Origin: Caballeronia sp. TF1N1
Lineage (GTDB): Bacteria > Pseudomonadota > Gammaproteobacteria > Burkholderiales > Burkholderiaceae
DNA: 64,000 nucleotides
NCBI RefSeq assembly: GCF_022878925.1
Contig: NZ_CP084630.1
Span: forward strand, 62,001 to 126,000
Direction: 5' to 3'
Position numbers and translations under genes: made by a program. The notes under the pieces are model-generated. The model was not told where the DNA came from. It worked only from the letters and a program-made list of their open reading frames with translations, and made no database searches. How positions within the stretch are numbered: position 1 is the first letter of the stretch; each line of letters opens with the position of its first letter. Shown here in pieces: positions 56,115-64,000 of this stretch.

Positions 56115-57293
56115 ATGCCGCAGGTCAATCCCGAAATTCTCATATGGGCTAGAAGCACTGCTGGCCTCGGCATCGACGAGGCTGCCAAGGCGTTGCAGCT
56201 TGGTGGCGTTCGCCAAAGCGGTTCGGAAGCGTTGGAAGAGTACGAAGGAGGCGGCAAACCGCCGAGCCGTCCATTGCTTCTCAGAATGGCCAAGCTCTAT
56301 CGTCGTCCGCTCCTCACGTTTTATCTTCAGCAGCCGCCGGCGAAAAGCCAGCGCGGCGAAGACTTCCGTACCCTGCCAGGGGGGCAGGCGTTCGAGACTG
56401 CGCCTAAACTGGATGCACTCGTCCGCGATGTATTTGTCCGACAGCGTCTGGTACGGTCCATCCTTGAAGACGCCGACGAAGCACAGCCCTTGGATTTCGT
56501 TGGTAGCATCACGTTGGCACAGCCTGTAGCGGTAGCAGCAAAGGTTATTTGCGAGCGCCTCTCGTTTGATTTGACTGCATTCCGTGGCAAAAAGTCGATC
56601 GAAGACTCGTTCAATTACATTCGCGGACTGACCGAGAAGCTCGGTGTTTTTGTCCTGCTCATCGGAAACCTCGGAACGCATCACACAGCGCTGAGCACTG
56701 ACACCTTCCGAGGCTTTGCGCTCGCGGAAAAGGTTGCCCCGTTTATTGTGGTCAATGACCAAGACGCAAAAGTCGCGTGGTCCTTCACTTTGCTTCACGA
56801 GCTTGCCCATATTTGGCTCGGACGTACCGGATTGAGCGGCGCTGACATTGAGCAGAAGATCGAGCAGTTTTGCAATGACGTCGCAAGCGAAATTCTTCTA
56901 CCCGAGGCTGAAATGGAAGCGTTTCGGCCAATGGGCGACGACCGGCAAGGACTAATCGATGCGATTAGTGATTTTGCGAGCAGGCGTAAGGTGAGCCGCG
57001 CCCTTGTTGTTTATCGACTTCTCAAACGCCATCAGATCAGTCGCAAACAATGGTTGGATTTAGCGGAGGAGTTTCGACGCCAATGGGAAGTCGAGCGCGC
57101 AAGAAAGAAAGAACAAGCAGCCGAATCAACTAGTGGCCCAAGCTACTACGTTGTCAAACGCCATCGAGTTGGGAACGCCCTTGTCGAGGTTACGCGTCGA
57201 GCAATCGCAGAAGGCTTTGTCACGCCGACGAAGGCCGGTCGAATCCTGGGCGTTCGACCGACCAATGTTCAAGAGTTGGTAGGGGCAGCGTGA
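56115..57293 (+). CDS. HTH plus ImmA/IrrE metallopeptidase (antitoxin-type)
   Basis: A 392-residue protein. An N-terminal XRE-like region (ILIWARSTAGLGIDEAAKALQLGG) is followed by a COG2856/ImmA-IrrE zinc peptidase domain with H-E-x-x-H in FTLLHELAHIWLGRTGLSG and the downstream Glu in IEQFCNDVASEILLP. The C-terminus (FVTPTKAGRILGVRPTNVQELVGAA) again looks like DNA-binding. It ends 1 bp before the DUF4411 gene. In such pairs this protein is regarded as the antitoxin or regulator. Start ATG 56115 (MPQVNPEILIWAR) fits the family. Confidence 0.88.
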   Translation: MPQVNPEILIWARSTAGLGIDEAAKALQLGGVRQSGSEALEEYEGGGKPPSRPLLLRMAKLYRRPLLTFYLQQPPAKSQRGEDFRTLPGGQAFETAPKLDALVRDVFVRQRLVRSILEDADEAQPLDFVGSITLAQPVAVAAKVICERLSFDLTAFRGKKSIEDSFNYIRGLTEKLGVFVLLIGNLGTHHTALSTDTFRGFALAEKVAPFIVVNDQDAKVAWSFTLLHELAHIWLGRTGLSGADIEQKIEQFCNDVASEILLPEAEMEAFRPMGDDRQGLIDAISDFASRRKVSRALVVYRLLKRHQISRKQWLDLAEEFRRQWEVERARKKEQAAESTSGPSYYVVKRHRVGNALVEVTRRAIAEGFVTPTKAGRILGVRPTNVQELVGAA

Positions 57294-57294
57294 C

Positions 57295-57831
57295 ATGACG
57301 GGTGGTACAAAGCTTTACCTTCTTGACGCGAACGTCCTGATCACCGCCAACCGCGACTATTACTCGATGGAGATGGTGCCTGTCTTCTGGGATTGGCTGC
57401 TTCACATGGCGGAACTCGGCCATGTGAAGATGCCGCTCGAGACGTTGGAAGAAGTTCGAGATGGTGGTGGCAAGGCAAAAAAGGATGCACTCGTGACGTG
57501 GCTCAACCGCGCTGATGTGTATAAAAAGCTCGTCCTCGATGAGGATGCTGACCCAGGAATCGTGACAGAAGTCATCGCAAAAGGCTATGCGCCTGACCTT
57601 GACGACACTGAACTTGACGAGGTAGGCAGGGATCCATTTTTGATCGCTTATGCCGCGGCAGACCCTGACAATCGCGTCGTAGTCTCAATTGAAGTGTCTT
57701 CACCCGCGAAGAAGCGAGCAAATCGCCGCGTCCCGGACGTGTGCCGCGACAACAGTGTCACATGCTGCAATACGTTCGCGATGCTGCGGGACCTCGGTTT
57801 CACGACCACCTGGGTGAAGCCGGCTGACTAG
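57295..57831 (+). CDS. DUF4411 (PIN-domain-like) toxin
   Basis: A 178-residue protein of the DUF4411 family with PIN-type motifs: YLLDANVLITANRDYY (first acidic residue), ETLEEVRDGG, and GRDPFLIAYAAADPDNRVVVSIEV (later acidic cluster). PIN proteins are usually RNases acting as toxins. It is coupled to the ImmA/IrrE gene (1 bp gap), a known type II toxin-antitoxin-like arrangement. Confidence 0.82.
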   Translation: MTGGTKLYLLDANVLITANRDYYSMEMVPVFWDWLLHMAELGHVKMPLETLEEVRDGGGKAKKDALVTWLNRADVYKKLVLDEDADPGIVTEVIAKGYAPDLDDTELDEVGRDPFLIAYAAADPDNRVVVSIEVSSPAKKRANRRVPDVCRDNSVTCCNTFAMLRDLGFTTTWVKPAD

Positions 57832-58089
57832 CCTGACCAACCGATATCTGCGTTGGCATGCAACTTCCAATTAGACTAGCCGCCCTTTTTTCAGTTAGTT
57901 ATACGAAATTATAGTCATATACGCGTCGATAACCGAGACTTCGCTAGCAGATTTCAATCAATTAGTATAACCGGCGTTGTCGCAAAATATTGGCTTTAGT
58001 CTTAGTCGCCCCCCTGAGACTCCACAACGACATCCGTATGATCTAACATACGCGAAGCTAACGTTGAAAATTTTTATTTCGGGGGCTTA

Positions 58090-58557
58090 ATGAAGTTGCG
58101 TCACGCTCGGATAAAAAACTTCCGGCTTCTCTCAGATGTCGAGCTCGTCTTGGAGGATCTGACTACGGTCGTTGTTGGTCGCAACAACAGTGGCAAGACG
58201 TCGCTTTCTGAAGTCATTCGACGGCTTCTTACCGACGGGAGTGCGCAGTTTCAGCTGGAGGACTTTTCCAGTGCCTGCTATGACGGTTTTCGTCTGGCGT
58301 GGGAGGCCAGAAATAATGGCGAACCCGATGATGCAGTCCGTGTGCTCGTCCCCTACATCGAGCTGCGACTGACTTTTGAGTACGATCCAAACCAACCGCA
58401 ATTGGGACCGTTGAGCCCATTTGTCATCGACCTCGACCCAAATTGCTCCGAGGCTCTAGCCGTCGTTCGCTACGAATTGAAGGACGGTCAGCTTCCTCAA
58501 TTTTTTGAAGGTCTACCGCCGCTGCCGCTTGCTGCTGAAACCGAACTAAGTTTTTTC
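58090..58557 (+). pseudogene. AAA/OLD-family ATPase, N-terminal fragment
   Basis: The first about 155 codons of an OLD-like ABC ATPase (MKLRHARIKNFRLLSDVELVLEDLTTVVVGRNNSGKTSLSEVIRRLL with Walker A GRNNSGKTS). Homology ends near 58557, where an IS30 C-terminus continues in frame. The Q-loop, signature and Walker B parts are gone. OLD-like ATPases occur in defence systems such as Gabija or retron accessories; which one cannot be told. Confidence 0.75.
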
Positions 58558-58695
58558 CGGACTCGCGAAATCCAAGCTGTTGCTAATACGTTGAACTCAA
58601 GGCCGCGAAAAACTCTTGGATGGAAGACGCCTGCAGAAGCTCTGGACGAATACCTAAAATCTGTTCAACAATCCAGTGTTGCGACGACCGGTTGA
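58558..58695 (+). mobile_element. IS30-family transposase, C-terminal remnant
   Basis: Codes for IQAVANTLNSRPRKTLGWKT and PAEALDEYLK...SSVATTG, the classic C-terminus of IS30 transposases, ending in TGA 58693-58695. It is fused in frame to the ATPase fragment. The rest of IS30 is missing; its right end appears to abut the truncated IS3 element at about 58702. Confidence 0.78.
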
Positions 58696-58702
58696 ATCCG
58701 CC

Positions 58703-59269
58703 TTGCCAGCCTTGATCCGAGTGGAGCATGGGTCTGTCGTTCGGTCCGAGGCGCGCGAACGCTCTCTTGAGCATGGTCCCAACCATGTCGAACAGAGGTC
58801 GTCGGGCTATCTCGAAAGCGATAACCTCGGCGTTGTACAGGTCGAGAACGGGCGAGAGATACAGCTTCTCGCCACCGACATTGAACTCGGTGACGTCAGT
58901 TACCCATTTGTCGTTCGGACGCTTCGCATCGAATCGCCGTTCAAGAATGTTCGGTGCCGCAAGGCCCACCTCGCCTCTGAATGCACGGTACTTTTTCAAC
59001 CGGACGTACGACTTCAGCCGAAGTTCACCCATCAGGCGCTGAATTGTCTTGTGGTTGATCTTGGTGCCTTCTTGCCGTATCACGGCAGTGATGCGGCGAT
59101 AGCCATACCGCCCCTTATGCTCGTCAAAGATCGAGCGAATCCGGACCTTCAGGCTTGCATACTTGTCGGCAATCCCGAGCGCCTTCTTCTGATAGTAGAA
59201 GGTACTCCGTGCCAGGCCCGCCACCTTGAGCAAGCCAGCGAGTGGATATTGTTGCCTTAGTTCAAGCAC
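58703..59269 (-). pseudogene. IS3 transposase OrfB, C-terminally truncated
   Basis: About 189 codons with HTH_21 (YGYRRITAVIRQEGTKINHKTIQRLM) and the integrase core: first Asp in WVTDVTEFNVGGEKLYLSPVLDL and second Asp in MLHSDQGWQ. The third catalytic residue (Glu) is lost with the deleted end; the frame then reads through IS30 sequence to 58583. Not functional. Confidence 0.85.
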
Positions 59270-59280
59270 GATTCGCGCTT

Positions 59281-59804
59281 TTACTGCTGCGCTTCTTGCT
59301 TCTTCGCTTGAACTAAGGCGTCGAGTTTTTTTAGGTATGCGTTCTCCATTCGAAGATGATCCAGTTCTGCCAGCAACTCTTTGCGGCTAGGGGAGCTGCC
59401 ATCATATGACTTCGGCTGAGGCTTTTTAGTTGACGGCTTTTTCATTCTTGGGCGGCGCACGGAAGCGTACGGCGACAAGCCGGCCATGCCGCTTCGTCGT
59501 ATGCGTGTTCCCAGTTGCCAATGATGTTGAAATTTCGGTTATCAAAGAGGGCTGCAACTTGGCGGTAGGACAATTCGTCATTTCGCATACGTTGCAAAAC
59601 CGATAGCTTGAATTCTAAGCTATAGGTCGCTCTACGCTTCTCCTGCACACCTTCAGCGCCATGTACGCGGTAAAGCGCTGCCCATCTACGCAGCGATTCT
59701 ACGTTGATGCCATGACGTCGCGCGACGACCTTGCGCCCGTCATGGCCAGCGCAATAATCCTTAACGGCAGCGAGCTTCGCTTGTTCTGTATATTTTCCCA
59801 AGAC
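59281..59804 (-). pseudogene. IS3 OrfA, frameshifted
   Basis: Helix-turn-helix protein in two frames. The first (59804 to about 59495) has GKYTEQAKLAAVKDYCAGHD, RRHGINVESLRRWAALYRVHG and YSLEFKLSVLQRMRNDELSYRQVAALFD; the second (about 59487-59281) continues with MAGLSPYASVRRPRMKK, a basic linker and the coiled coil RKELLAELDHLRMENAYLKKLDAL. Adding one G near 59493 restores YDEGGMAGLS, so a one-base deletion broke the gene. Confidence 0.75.
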
Positions 59805-59942
59805 ATTCCCCAAAGATAGGTGCAACCTTCGGGGGTCAGTTCATCGAAAACAGTGGACATAGCCTGCACGCTCAGATCAAAGAGTTCCAGACGTCGATTT
59901 CTGCGCGCTTATTTGGAATCCAAGCATACCCTTACGCCCCCT

Positions 59943-60362
59943 ATGAACCAACCGCCAAAACAAACGACTCAACTTCGCGACTGGCAACTGGCCCTTGTTA
60001 AGAAATATCTCGCAGACGATGTGCGGCGAGCACGCTTTATTTCGAGCCTTGGAATGGGCAAGGGTGCAGTTGCGCAGCACACGAGAAATGAGCTGCTGAG
60101 ATCGAAGCGCAACAGCAACATGCTCGTCATTAGCCATCTCGAGCTCTCGTTCGCCAACGGCAGGAAGTCGGCGAGCAAAGGGGCATCGCGTTTTTTGATA
60201 GCGCAGAGCATCTTACGGATTCTACCCAGTGTGGAATCTCTGTATCCGCTCAGGAGGTGCTGAAGTCTGGGACGGATTCTCTCTAGTTGAGTTGGCCGGA
60301 AAGGCAAGCTTCTTCATCGTTCTCAACGACGCGAACGAGGCGGAACAAACGGGCGGTACATG
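59943..60362 (+). pseudogene. Degraded helicase-like fragment
   Basis: Starts like a superfamily 2 helicase N-terminus (QLRDWQLALVKKYLADDVRRARFISSLGMGKGAVA, with a Walker A-like SLGMGKGAVA that is imperfect). It loses the frame near 60250, and a second frame carries SLVELAGKASFFIVLNDANEAEQTGGT. With the ATPase fragment it may be the wreck of a two-gene defence system; identity uncertain. Confidence 0.4.
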
Positions 60363-60957
60363 AGATCGATGCCATAATCGGAGCATCCCGTCATCGATAA
60401 AAAACAAAAGGCTCGGAGCGCGGCAACGCATCGAGCCTTTCCGTCCAACACCGCAGGAGTAGAACGGGATCCAACTCGTCTCATTATATCGACGAGCTTG
60501 CGAAACACCAAGTGAAACACCGACTTTTGCGCCTGGCGGCGCTGCGCACGCTGTCGCTAGTTAATAGGTCTTGCTAGTTGTGTCGCACAGGTTGTCGGGC
60601 GTATCTGCTCGTCGGAGTCGGCCAGTCGCTCACGTCCTTGAATCTGCCACACGCTCCGGCTTTCCCGGTCAGGGACTTTCGCGGCATATCCTCGACCGCT
60701 GCGCGCTCTGCGGTATTCCACGTTCCCTTGACCGCGCCGGTGCGCGCAGCAGAACGGGCTTACCGCGACCGACCGACTCCGACGAGCAGAACCAACGAGC
60801 GTCCTCGCGTGCTTTACGCCGGAGGAAGTAAGACAGGCGCTTACGCGCCCGTCTGGAATGAACGATCCGCTCCCTCACTCGTCCTCGGGGCAGGACCTTG
60901 AACGCAAACTTCTTGACGCCAGACAGTAAACACAATAAATAGATATATTTACATGTA
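60363..60957. other. Non-coding stretch before plasmid backbone genes
   Basis: About 600 bp with overlapping open frames that resemble nothing and differ in composition from neighbouring genes. It contains the hairpin at 60407-60440 and ends at the promoter at 60958. Confidence 0.45.
60407..60440 (-). terminator. Hairpin with T-rich minus-strand tail
   Basis: AAAGGCTCG (60407-60415) and CGAGCCTTT (60432-60440) form a perfect 9-bp stem with a 16-nt loop. On the minus strand it is followed by TTGTTTTTTA, suggesting a terminator for transcripts coming from the right; no such gene is obvious. Confidence 0.4.
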
Positions 60958-60986
60958 TTGACTTTTTGTAGATTTCGTCCTATCAT
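60958..60986 (+). promoter_or_regulatory. Sigma-70 promoter
   Basis: TTGACT (60958-60963), 17-bp spacer, TATCAT (60981-60986), close to TTGACA-N17-TATAAT and preceded by AT-rich sequence. It drives the DUF932 gene at 61091. Confidence 0.78.
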
Positions 60987-61090
60987 ACATACATCGACAC
61001 GCTAAACAGCACGGCGTGTCGATACCGGGAATCAAGCGGCGGCAACCGCTCTCGGACATATCACAACACCGCAATTTAGGAGTACTGAAA

Positions 61091-61918
61091 ATGCAACTCG
61101 CATCCAAGTTAGGTTATAACGCGCCCGTTCTCCGTTCGGAACTCCCCCTGACGGATGACCAAATCCAAAGCATCGCGCCGTCGATATTCGCTGCTGAGAA
61201 GCACGAAAGCCGCTCGAAGCGTTACACCTATATTCCAACGATCGATGTACTCAACGGCCTGCGCCGCGAAGGGTTCCAGCCCTTCATGGTTGCGCAGACG
61301 CGCGTGCGCAACGACGACAAGCGCGATTTCACCAAGCACATGATTCGCCTTCGCCATGCCGACCAGATTAGTGGCAAAGAGGCGAACGAAATCATCCTGT
61401 TGAACAGCCACGATGGAACGAGCAGCTATCAGATGCTCGCCGGTATGTTCCGCTTCGTCTGCTGCAACGGCATGGTGTGCGGCACGAACGTCGGCGAGGT
61501 GCGCGTTCCGCATAAAGGCGACGTTGTTGGCGAAGTCATCGAAGGCGCATTTCGCGTGCTTGACAACTTCGAGGTGGTGGACGAGCAGCGCGAAGGCATG
61601 CAGGTCGTGACGCTCGACACCGGCGCACAAAACGCCTTTGCGCGCGCGGCCCTCGAATTGAAGTACGACACGGAAGACACCGCGGCGCCCGTAACGGAAA
61701 CGCAGATTCTCCGCCCCCGCCGCATGGAGGATGGTGGGTCGGACCTGTGGACGACCTTTAACCGTGTGCAAGAAAACATGGTGAAGGGCGGGCTGCGCGG
61801 ACGAAGTGCGACGGGCCGCACGACCACTACCCGAGCGGTCAGCGGCATCGACCAGAACGTTAAACTGAATCGGGCTTTGTGGGTTCTCGCCGATGAGATG
61901 CGCAAGATGATGGGCTAA
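61091..61918 (+). CDS. DUF932 (phage/plasmid-like) protein
   Basis: A 275-residue protein of the DUF932 (formerly DUF945) family found on conjugative plasmids and phages: YTYIPTIDVLNGLRREGFQPFMVAQTRVRNDDKRDFTKHMIRLRH, EIILLNSHDGTSSYQMLAGMFRFVCCNGMVCG, and NRALWVLADEMRKMMG at the end. TAGGAG precedes ATG 61091. It is typically expressed early after plasmid entry; biochemical role unknown. Confidence 0.85.
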   Translation: MQLASKLGYNAPVLRSELPLTDDQIQSIAPSIFAAEKHESRSKRYTYIPTIDVLNGLRREGFQPFMVAQTRVRNDDKRDFTKHMIRLRHADQISGKEANEIILLNSHDGTSSYQMLAGMFRFVCCNGMVCGTNVGEVRVPHKGDVVGEVIEGAFRVLDNFEVVDEQREGMQVVTLDTGAQNAFARAALELKYDTEDTAAPVTETQILRPRRMEDGGSDLWTTFNRVQENMVKGGLRGRSATGRTTTTRAVSGIDQNVKLNRALWVLADEMRKMMG

Positions 61919-61983
61919 CGCGGATAGGCTACCGGGCGAATGCAACCGCCCGGTAGCTCCCTTGGACACATGGAGAGAACACC

Positions 61984-62403
61984 ATGAGCAAGGTCTTTTA
62001 TATTCCGGGCGAGCCGACCGCGATCGATTACGCGTTGGAACTGACGGACGGCCCAACCACCATTTACGTCACAAACTGGACACGCGAAACGCTCGACCAG
62101 CTGGCGCAGCGCTATCCGGGCGTGGTGATCGGTGAGGAGGATTCTTTCATCGAGCAGCAGGAGCGCGCATTATCGACTCACCCGGAGGAAATCACCGAGG
62201 CCGAATATCACGCAGCCATGTCCGGCCCCTGGCCGCCGCTTGTCTGGCAACTTAGCGTTGGCGTCGAATCGTTCAAAGGTAGCGAACCCGTCGAGGGAAA
62301 CGTCACCTTCATCTATGCCCGAAAAGGGTCGCGCTACTGGCGATTCCAGGGTGTCGCCACGCTTCCTCGTCCACTGATCGCGCAGAAGATCCTGCACCAC
62401 TGA
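61984..62403 (+). CDS. Hypothetical plasmid protein
   Basis: A 139-residue protein with no recognised family (SKVFYIPGEPTAIDYALELTDGPTTIYVTNWTRETLDQLAQRYPG). GGAGAGAACACC lies before ATG 61984. It follows the DUF932 gene by 65 bp and ends at a strong terminator, so the two form one unit. Confidence 0.6.
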   Translation: MSKVFYIPGEPTAIDYALELTDGPTTIYVTNWTRETLDQLAQRYPGVVIGEEDSFIEQQERALSTHPEEITEAEYHAAMSGPWPPLVWQLSVGVESFKGSEPVEGNVTFIYARKGSRYWRFQGVATLPRPLIAQKILHH

Positions 62404-62428
62404 CGCGAGAGGACAGCACGCCGCACGC

Positions 62429-62452
62429 AGAACGCCGTGCGGCGTTCTTTTT
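62429..62452 (+). terminator. Rho-independent terminator
   Basis: AGAACGCC-GTGC-GGCGTTCT: 8-bp perfect stem with a tetraloop, then TTTT. It closes the DUF932 unit. Confidence 0.9.
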
Positions 62453-62542
62453 GGACTCTATTGACTGCTATTGACTCCAGGCAGATAATCTAGCCCCAAA
62501 TTCACGCATTCAGATAGGGGCACAAACATGGCAGGAGAGAGC

Positions 62543-62896
62543 ATGACAGCGAAGGATTTTAAGTCGCTCATGCCCCGTCTTAAACGCATGACGGTCGGCA
62601 ACGTTGAAGTTGCGCGTCGCGTATTGGTCGATGGCATCTCGCAGACTGACGCCGCGAATGAAAGCGGATTGACGAAACAGCGCGTTGGCGCAGTGATTAA
62701 ATCTGTGCTGGCTGTGTCGCAAGAGTACCCGGCAAACTGGGTGCAGGTGGAGGTGTGGCTGCCGCCTGAACTCGCGACGCAAGTGCGGCAGATGGCTGAT
62801 GAGGCGAAGGCGCGCATCAAGCAAACAGACCAACCGAGAAGTACCCAGCGCCGAGGCAATCCAAGGTCCGCGCTCCGGCGCAGACCAGCTTCCTAA
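62543..62896 (+). CDS. KorA/TrfB-like transcriptional repressor
   Basis: A 117-residue protein resembling IncP KorA (TrfB): MTAKDFKSLMPRLKRMTVGNVEVARRVLVDGISQTDAANESGLTKQRVGAVIKSVLA, a helix-turn-helix at about 33-58, followed by WVQVEVWLPPELATQVRQMADEAKAR, the dimerisation part. KorA proteins repress plasmid replication and maintenance promoters. ATG 62543 has AGGAGAG upstream; ATG 62528 would add five residues. It converges with the stability genes on the right. Confidence 0.75.
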   Translation: MTAKDFKSLMPRLKRMTVGNVEVARRVLVDGISQTDAANESGLTKQRVGAVIKSVLAVSQEYPANWVQVEVWLPPELATQVRQMADEAKARIKQTDQPRSTQRRGNPRSALRRRPAS

Positions 62897-62925
62897 CAGC
62901 GACGCCGCCAAATTTCCATACCGTC

Positions 62926-63315
62926 CTAGGCGAGATGGCGGACCATGAGGATAGCGATCGCTGCGCCAATGGTAGCGCCGATCGTCGCGGTCGTGCCGCA
63001 ACACACCACGAGCAGGGGAATTGACCGTCGCACGCCCGCTGAGACAGCACCTTGAGTCGTTGCGGAGACAGATCGCGTAGCGTCTGCGTGGCTGGCTTTT
63101 GCATCGCGGAGCGTCTGCGCCAGTTCGCGGTGTGCCGCCACCAATTCTCGTGTCGCTGCCTGGACCGTAGCATCCAGTTCGCCCTTCGCCGAGACGATCC
63201 GTTCCCGGACGCTTTCAGCGTCGGCCACCGCCACCTTTAGGTTGGCAGCGATCTCCTTCGAGTCGCCAAGGAACCACTCAAGCAGTACCTCCTCTTTGGA
63301 CGGCGGCCGATCCAT
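62926..63315 (-). CDS. StbC-like plasmid stability protein
   Basis: A 129-residue protein: MDRPPSKEEVLLEWFLGDSKEIAANLK, a long coiled-coil-like helix (VADAESVRERIVSAKGELDATVQAATRELVAAHRELAQTLRDAKASHADATR) and a C-terminal membrane segment (SIPLLVVCCGTTATIGATIGAAIAILMV). ATG 63315 overlaps the stop of the StbB-like gene (TGATG). Small coiled-coil/TM proteins occupy this place after stbB in stbABC-type operons. An upstream in-frame start would add 22 residues inside stbB. Confidence 0.68.
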   Translation of the reverse strand: MDRPPSKEEVLLEWFLGDSKEIAANLKVAVADAESVRERIVSAKGELDATVQAATRELVAAHRELAQTLRDAKASHADATRSVSATTQGAVSAGVRRSIPLLVVCCGTTATIGATIGAAIAILMVRHLA

Positions 63316-64000
63316 CACGACACCAGCGTCGAAAATGCGTCGTTGAGGTTGTTCCGCACCGGTATGGCCAGCTTCTTCCACCGATACATGCGAGCGAATT
63401 CCTTGGCCTTGTCCGGGTCGGACTCGGATTTGGCGAGCGTCCGGTAATCCACACCGTCATCGATCAACTGGTCAAAGCCGATTCGCTTGGCTGCCAGATA
63501 GCCGTAGATGTCGCTCTCGAACAGGTACGCATTCGGATCGATCCACGCCTTCTTGGTTTTCTTGACGTAATTGAACACGGCTGGAATTTCGCCGGTCGGC
63601 TCCGACGAAATTCTGTTCGGCAACAGGCGAATTTTTGCTGGCTGAACCCCGATATTCGAAAGCGCTTCGACGGTCTTCAAACTCTCCTGCCACGCCTTCT
63701 GATCGGGCGTCACCGGAATCACATACAGATCGAACTCCTGTTCGGCATCGGAAAACCGTGACATGGCCTCGAAGAACGGCTCGATGTTGGAGGCCCCGAT
63801 ATCGATGATGGCGTCGTCTTCTAAAACGAGTGCTTCAAGCAATTCGCCAAACTTCTTTCCCTGCAGTTGTAAGACTTGATCAGCGCCAAGATCGCTCGCG
63901 GATTGATTGATAGTCTCGACTGAAAAGAACGCTGCACTCGGCATCCGCGGCTTGAGAAGGTAATGCGCGGCGACTGTCTTGCCCACGCTCCCGCTGTAGT
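63315..64000 (-). CDS. StbB/ParA-like plasmid stability ATPase (5' end beyond window)
   Basis: The visible 228 codons begin within the P-loop (SGSVGKTVAAHYLLKPRM) and show DDAIIDIGASNIEPFFEAMSRF (switch II-like), DLYVIPVTPDQKAWQESLKTVEAL and PNRISSEPTGEIPAVFNYVKK. This matches StbB-type ParA-like ATPases of broad-host-range plasmids. The start lies to the right of the window. Confidence 0.78.
   Translation of the reverse strand, partial: YSGSVGKTVAAHYLLKPRMPSAAFFSVETINQSASDLGADQVLQLQGKKFGELLEALVLEDDAIIDIGASNIEPFFEAMSRFSDAEQEFDLYVIPVTPDQKAWQESLKTVEALSNIGVQPAKIRLLPNRISSEPTGEIPAVFNYVKKTKKAWIDPNAYLFESDIYGYLAAKRIGFDQLIDDGVDYRTLAKSESDPDKAKEFARMYRWKKLAIPVRNNLNDAFSTLVS

Larger units (their letters stand above)
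58703..59843 (-). mobile_element. IS3-family (IS150-like) element, 3' truncated
   Basis: Reads on the minus strand from a terminal sequence TGAACTGACCCCC (about 59831-59843) through orfA and orfB, and stops inside orfB at HSDQGWQ, where IS30 end sequence begins. The 3' end of orfB and the right terminal repeat are missing. Confidence 0.8.

Noticed and set aside
60571..60986. Overlapping frames of 86-107 codons before the DUF932 gene
   Set aside because: No family resemblance, frames overlap on both strands, and a good promoter lies at their right end.

Overview
The window looks like part of a plasmid or other mobile replicon from a Burkholderiaceae bacterium (Paraburkholderia/Caballeronia type). 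Reasons: high-GC coding sequence; IS256, IS5, ISL3, IS30 and IS3 elements; tyrosine recombinases with small partner genes; a broken ParA gene; a KorA/TrfB-like repressor and an StbB/StbC-like stability pair at the right end. No rRNA, tRNA or CRISPR array was recognised.

Layout. 1-1768: remains of an IS256 element inserted in the left end of an IS5 element. 2117-6883 (minus): a four-gene spore-coat-U-type chaperone-usher pilus operon. 7485-8925: small protein plus sensor histidine kinase. 9128-13444 (minus): plasmid maintenance genes, mostly damaged (truncated DUF6088/AbiEi-like antitoxin, integrase with an in-frame TGA, frameshifted parA, GhoS-like protein). 14713-20682: a four-gene cluster with the order and domains of pvfABCD/mgoBCAD/hamABCDE (DUF3050 protein, AurF-like diiron oxygenase, A-T-reductase NRPS, SRPBCC protein), the type that makes diazeniumdiolate or pyrazine-N-oxide signals; an aminotransferase follows.

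22057-48719 holds two paralogous regulatory modules. Each has two overlapping PPC/DUF296 genes, a LysR gene upstream in the same direction, and a divergent sigma-54 activator with no sensory domain and a GAFSGA loop. Both DUF296 pairs have a GG-N10-GC sigma-54 promoter and share an ACAG(A/G)TGTAGCG element about 90 bp upstream of it. A third sigma-54 promoter, with a TGTAGCG copy further upstream, precedes an SCP2-type thiolase gene (32608-33774). Module 2 leads into a probable carboxylate catabolic run: Tat-exported TRAP binding protein, fused DctQ-DctM permease, SDR, second SCP2-type thiolase, acyl-CoA synthetase, gamma-carbonic-anhydrase-like protein and Dld-type FAD dehydrogenase. Module 1 is followed by a 2Fe-2S reductase, DUF815 ATPase, EamA exporter with divergent AraC regulator, and an aldo/keto reductase. 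Two inverted ISL3 copies flank thiolase 1, each with its own 8-bp target duplication.

49022-64000: a complete IS5 copy in the same orientation as the first, so the whole 47-kb accessory block lies between direct repeats. Then come two-component remnants, a second recombinase module, an ImmA/IrrE-DUF4411 pair, a defence-like ATPase broken by IS30/IS3 remains, and the plasmid backbone genes.
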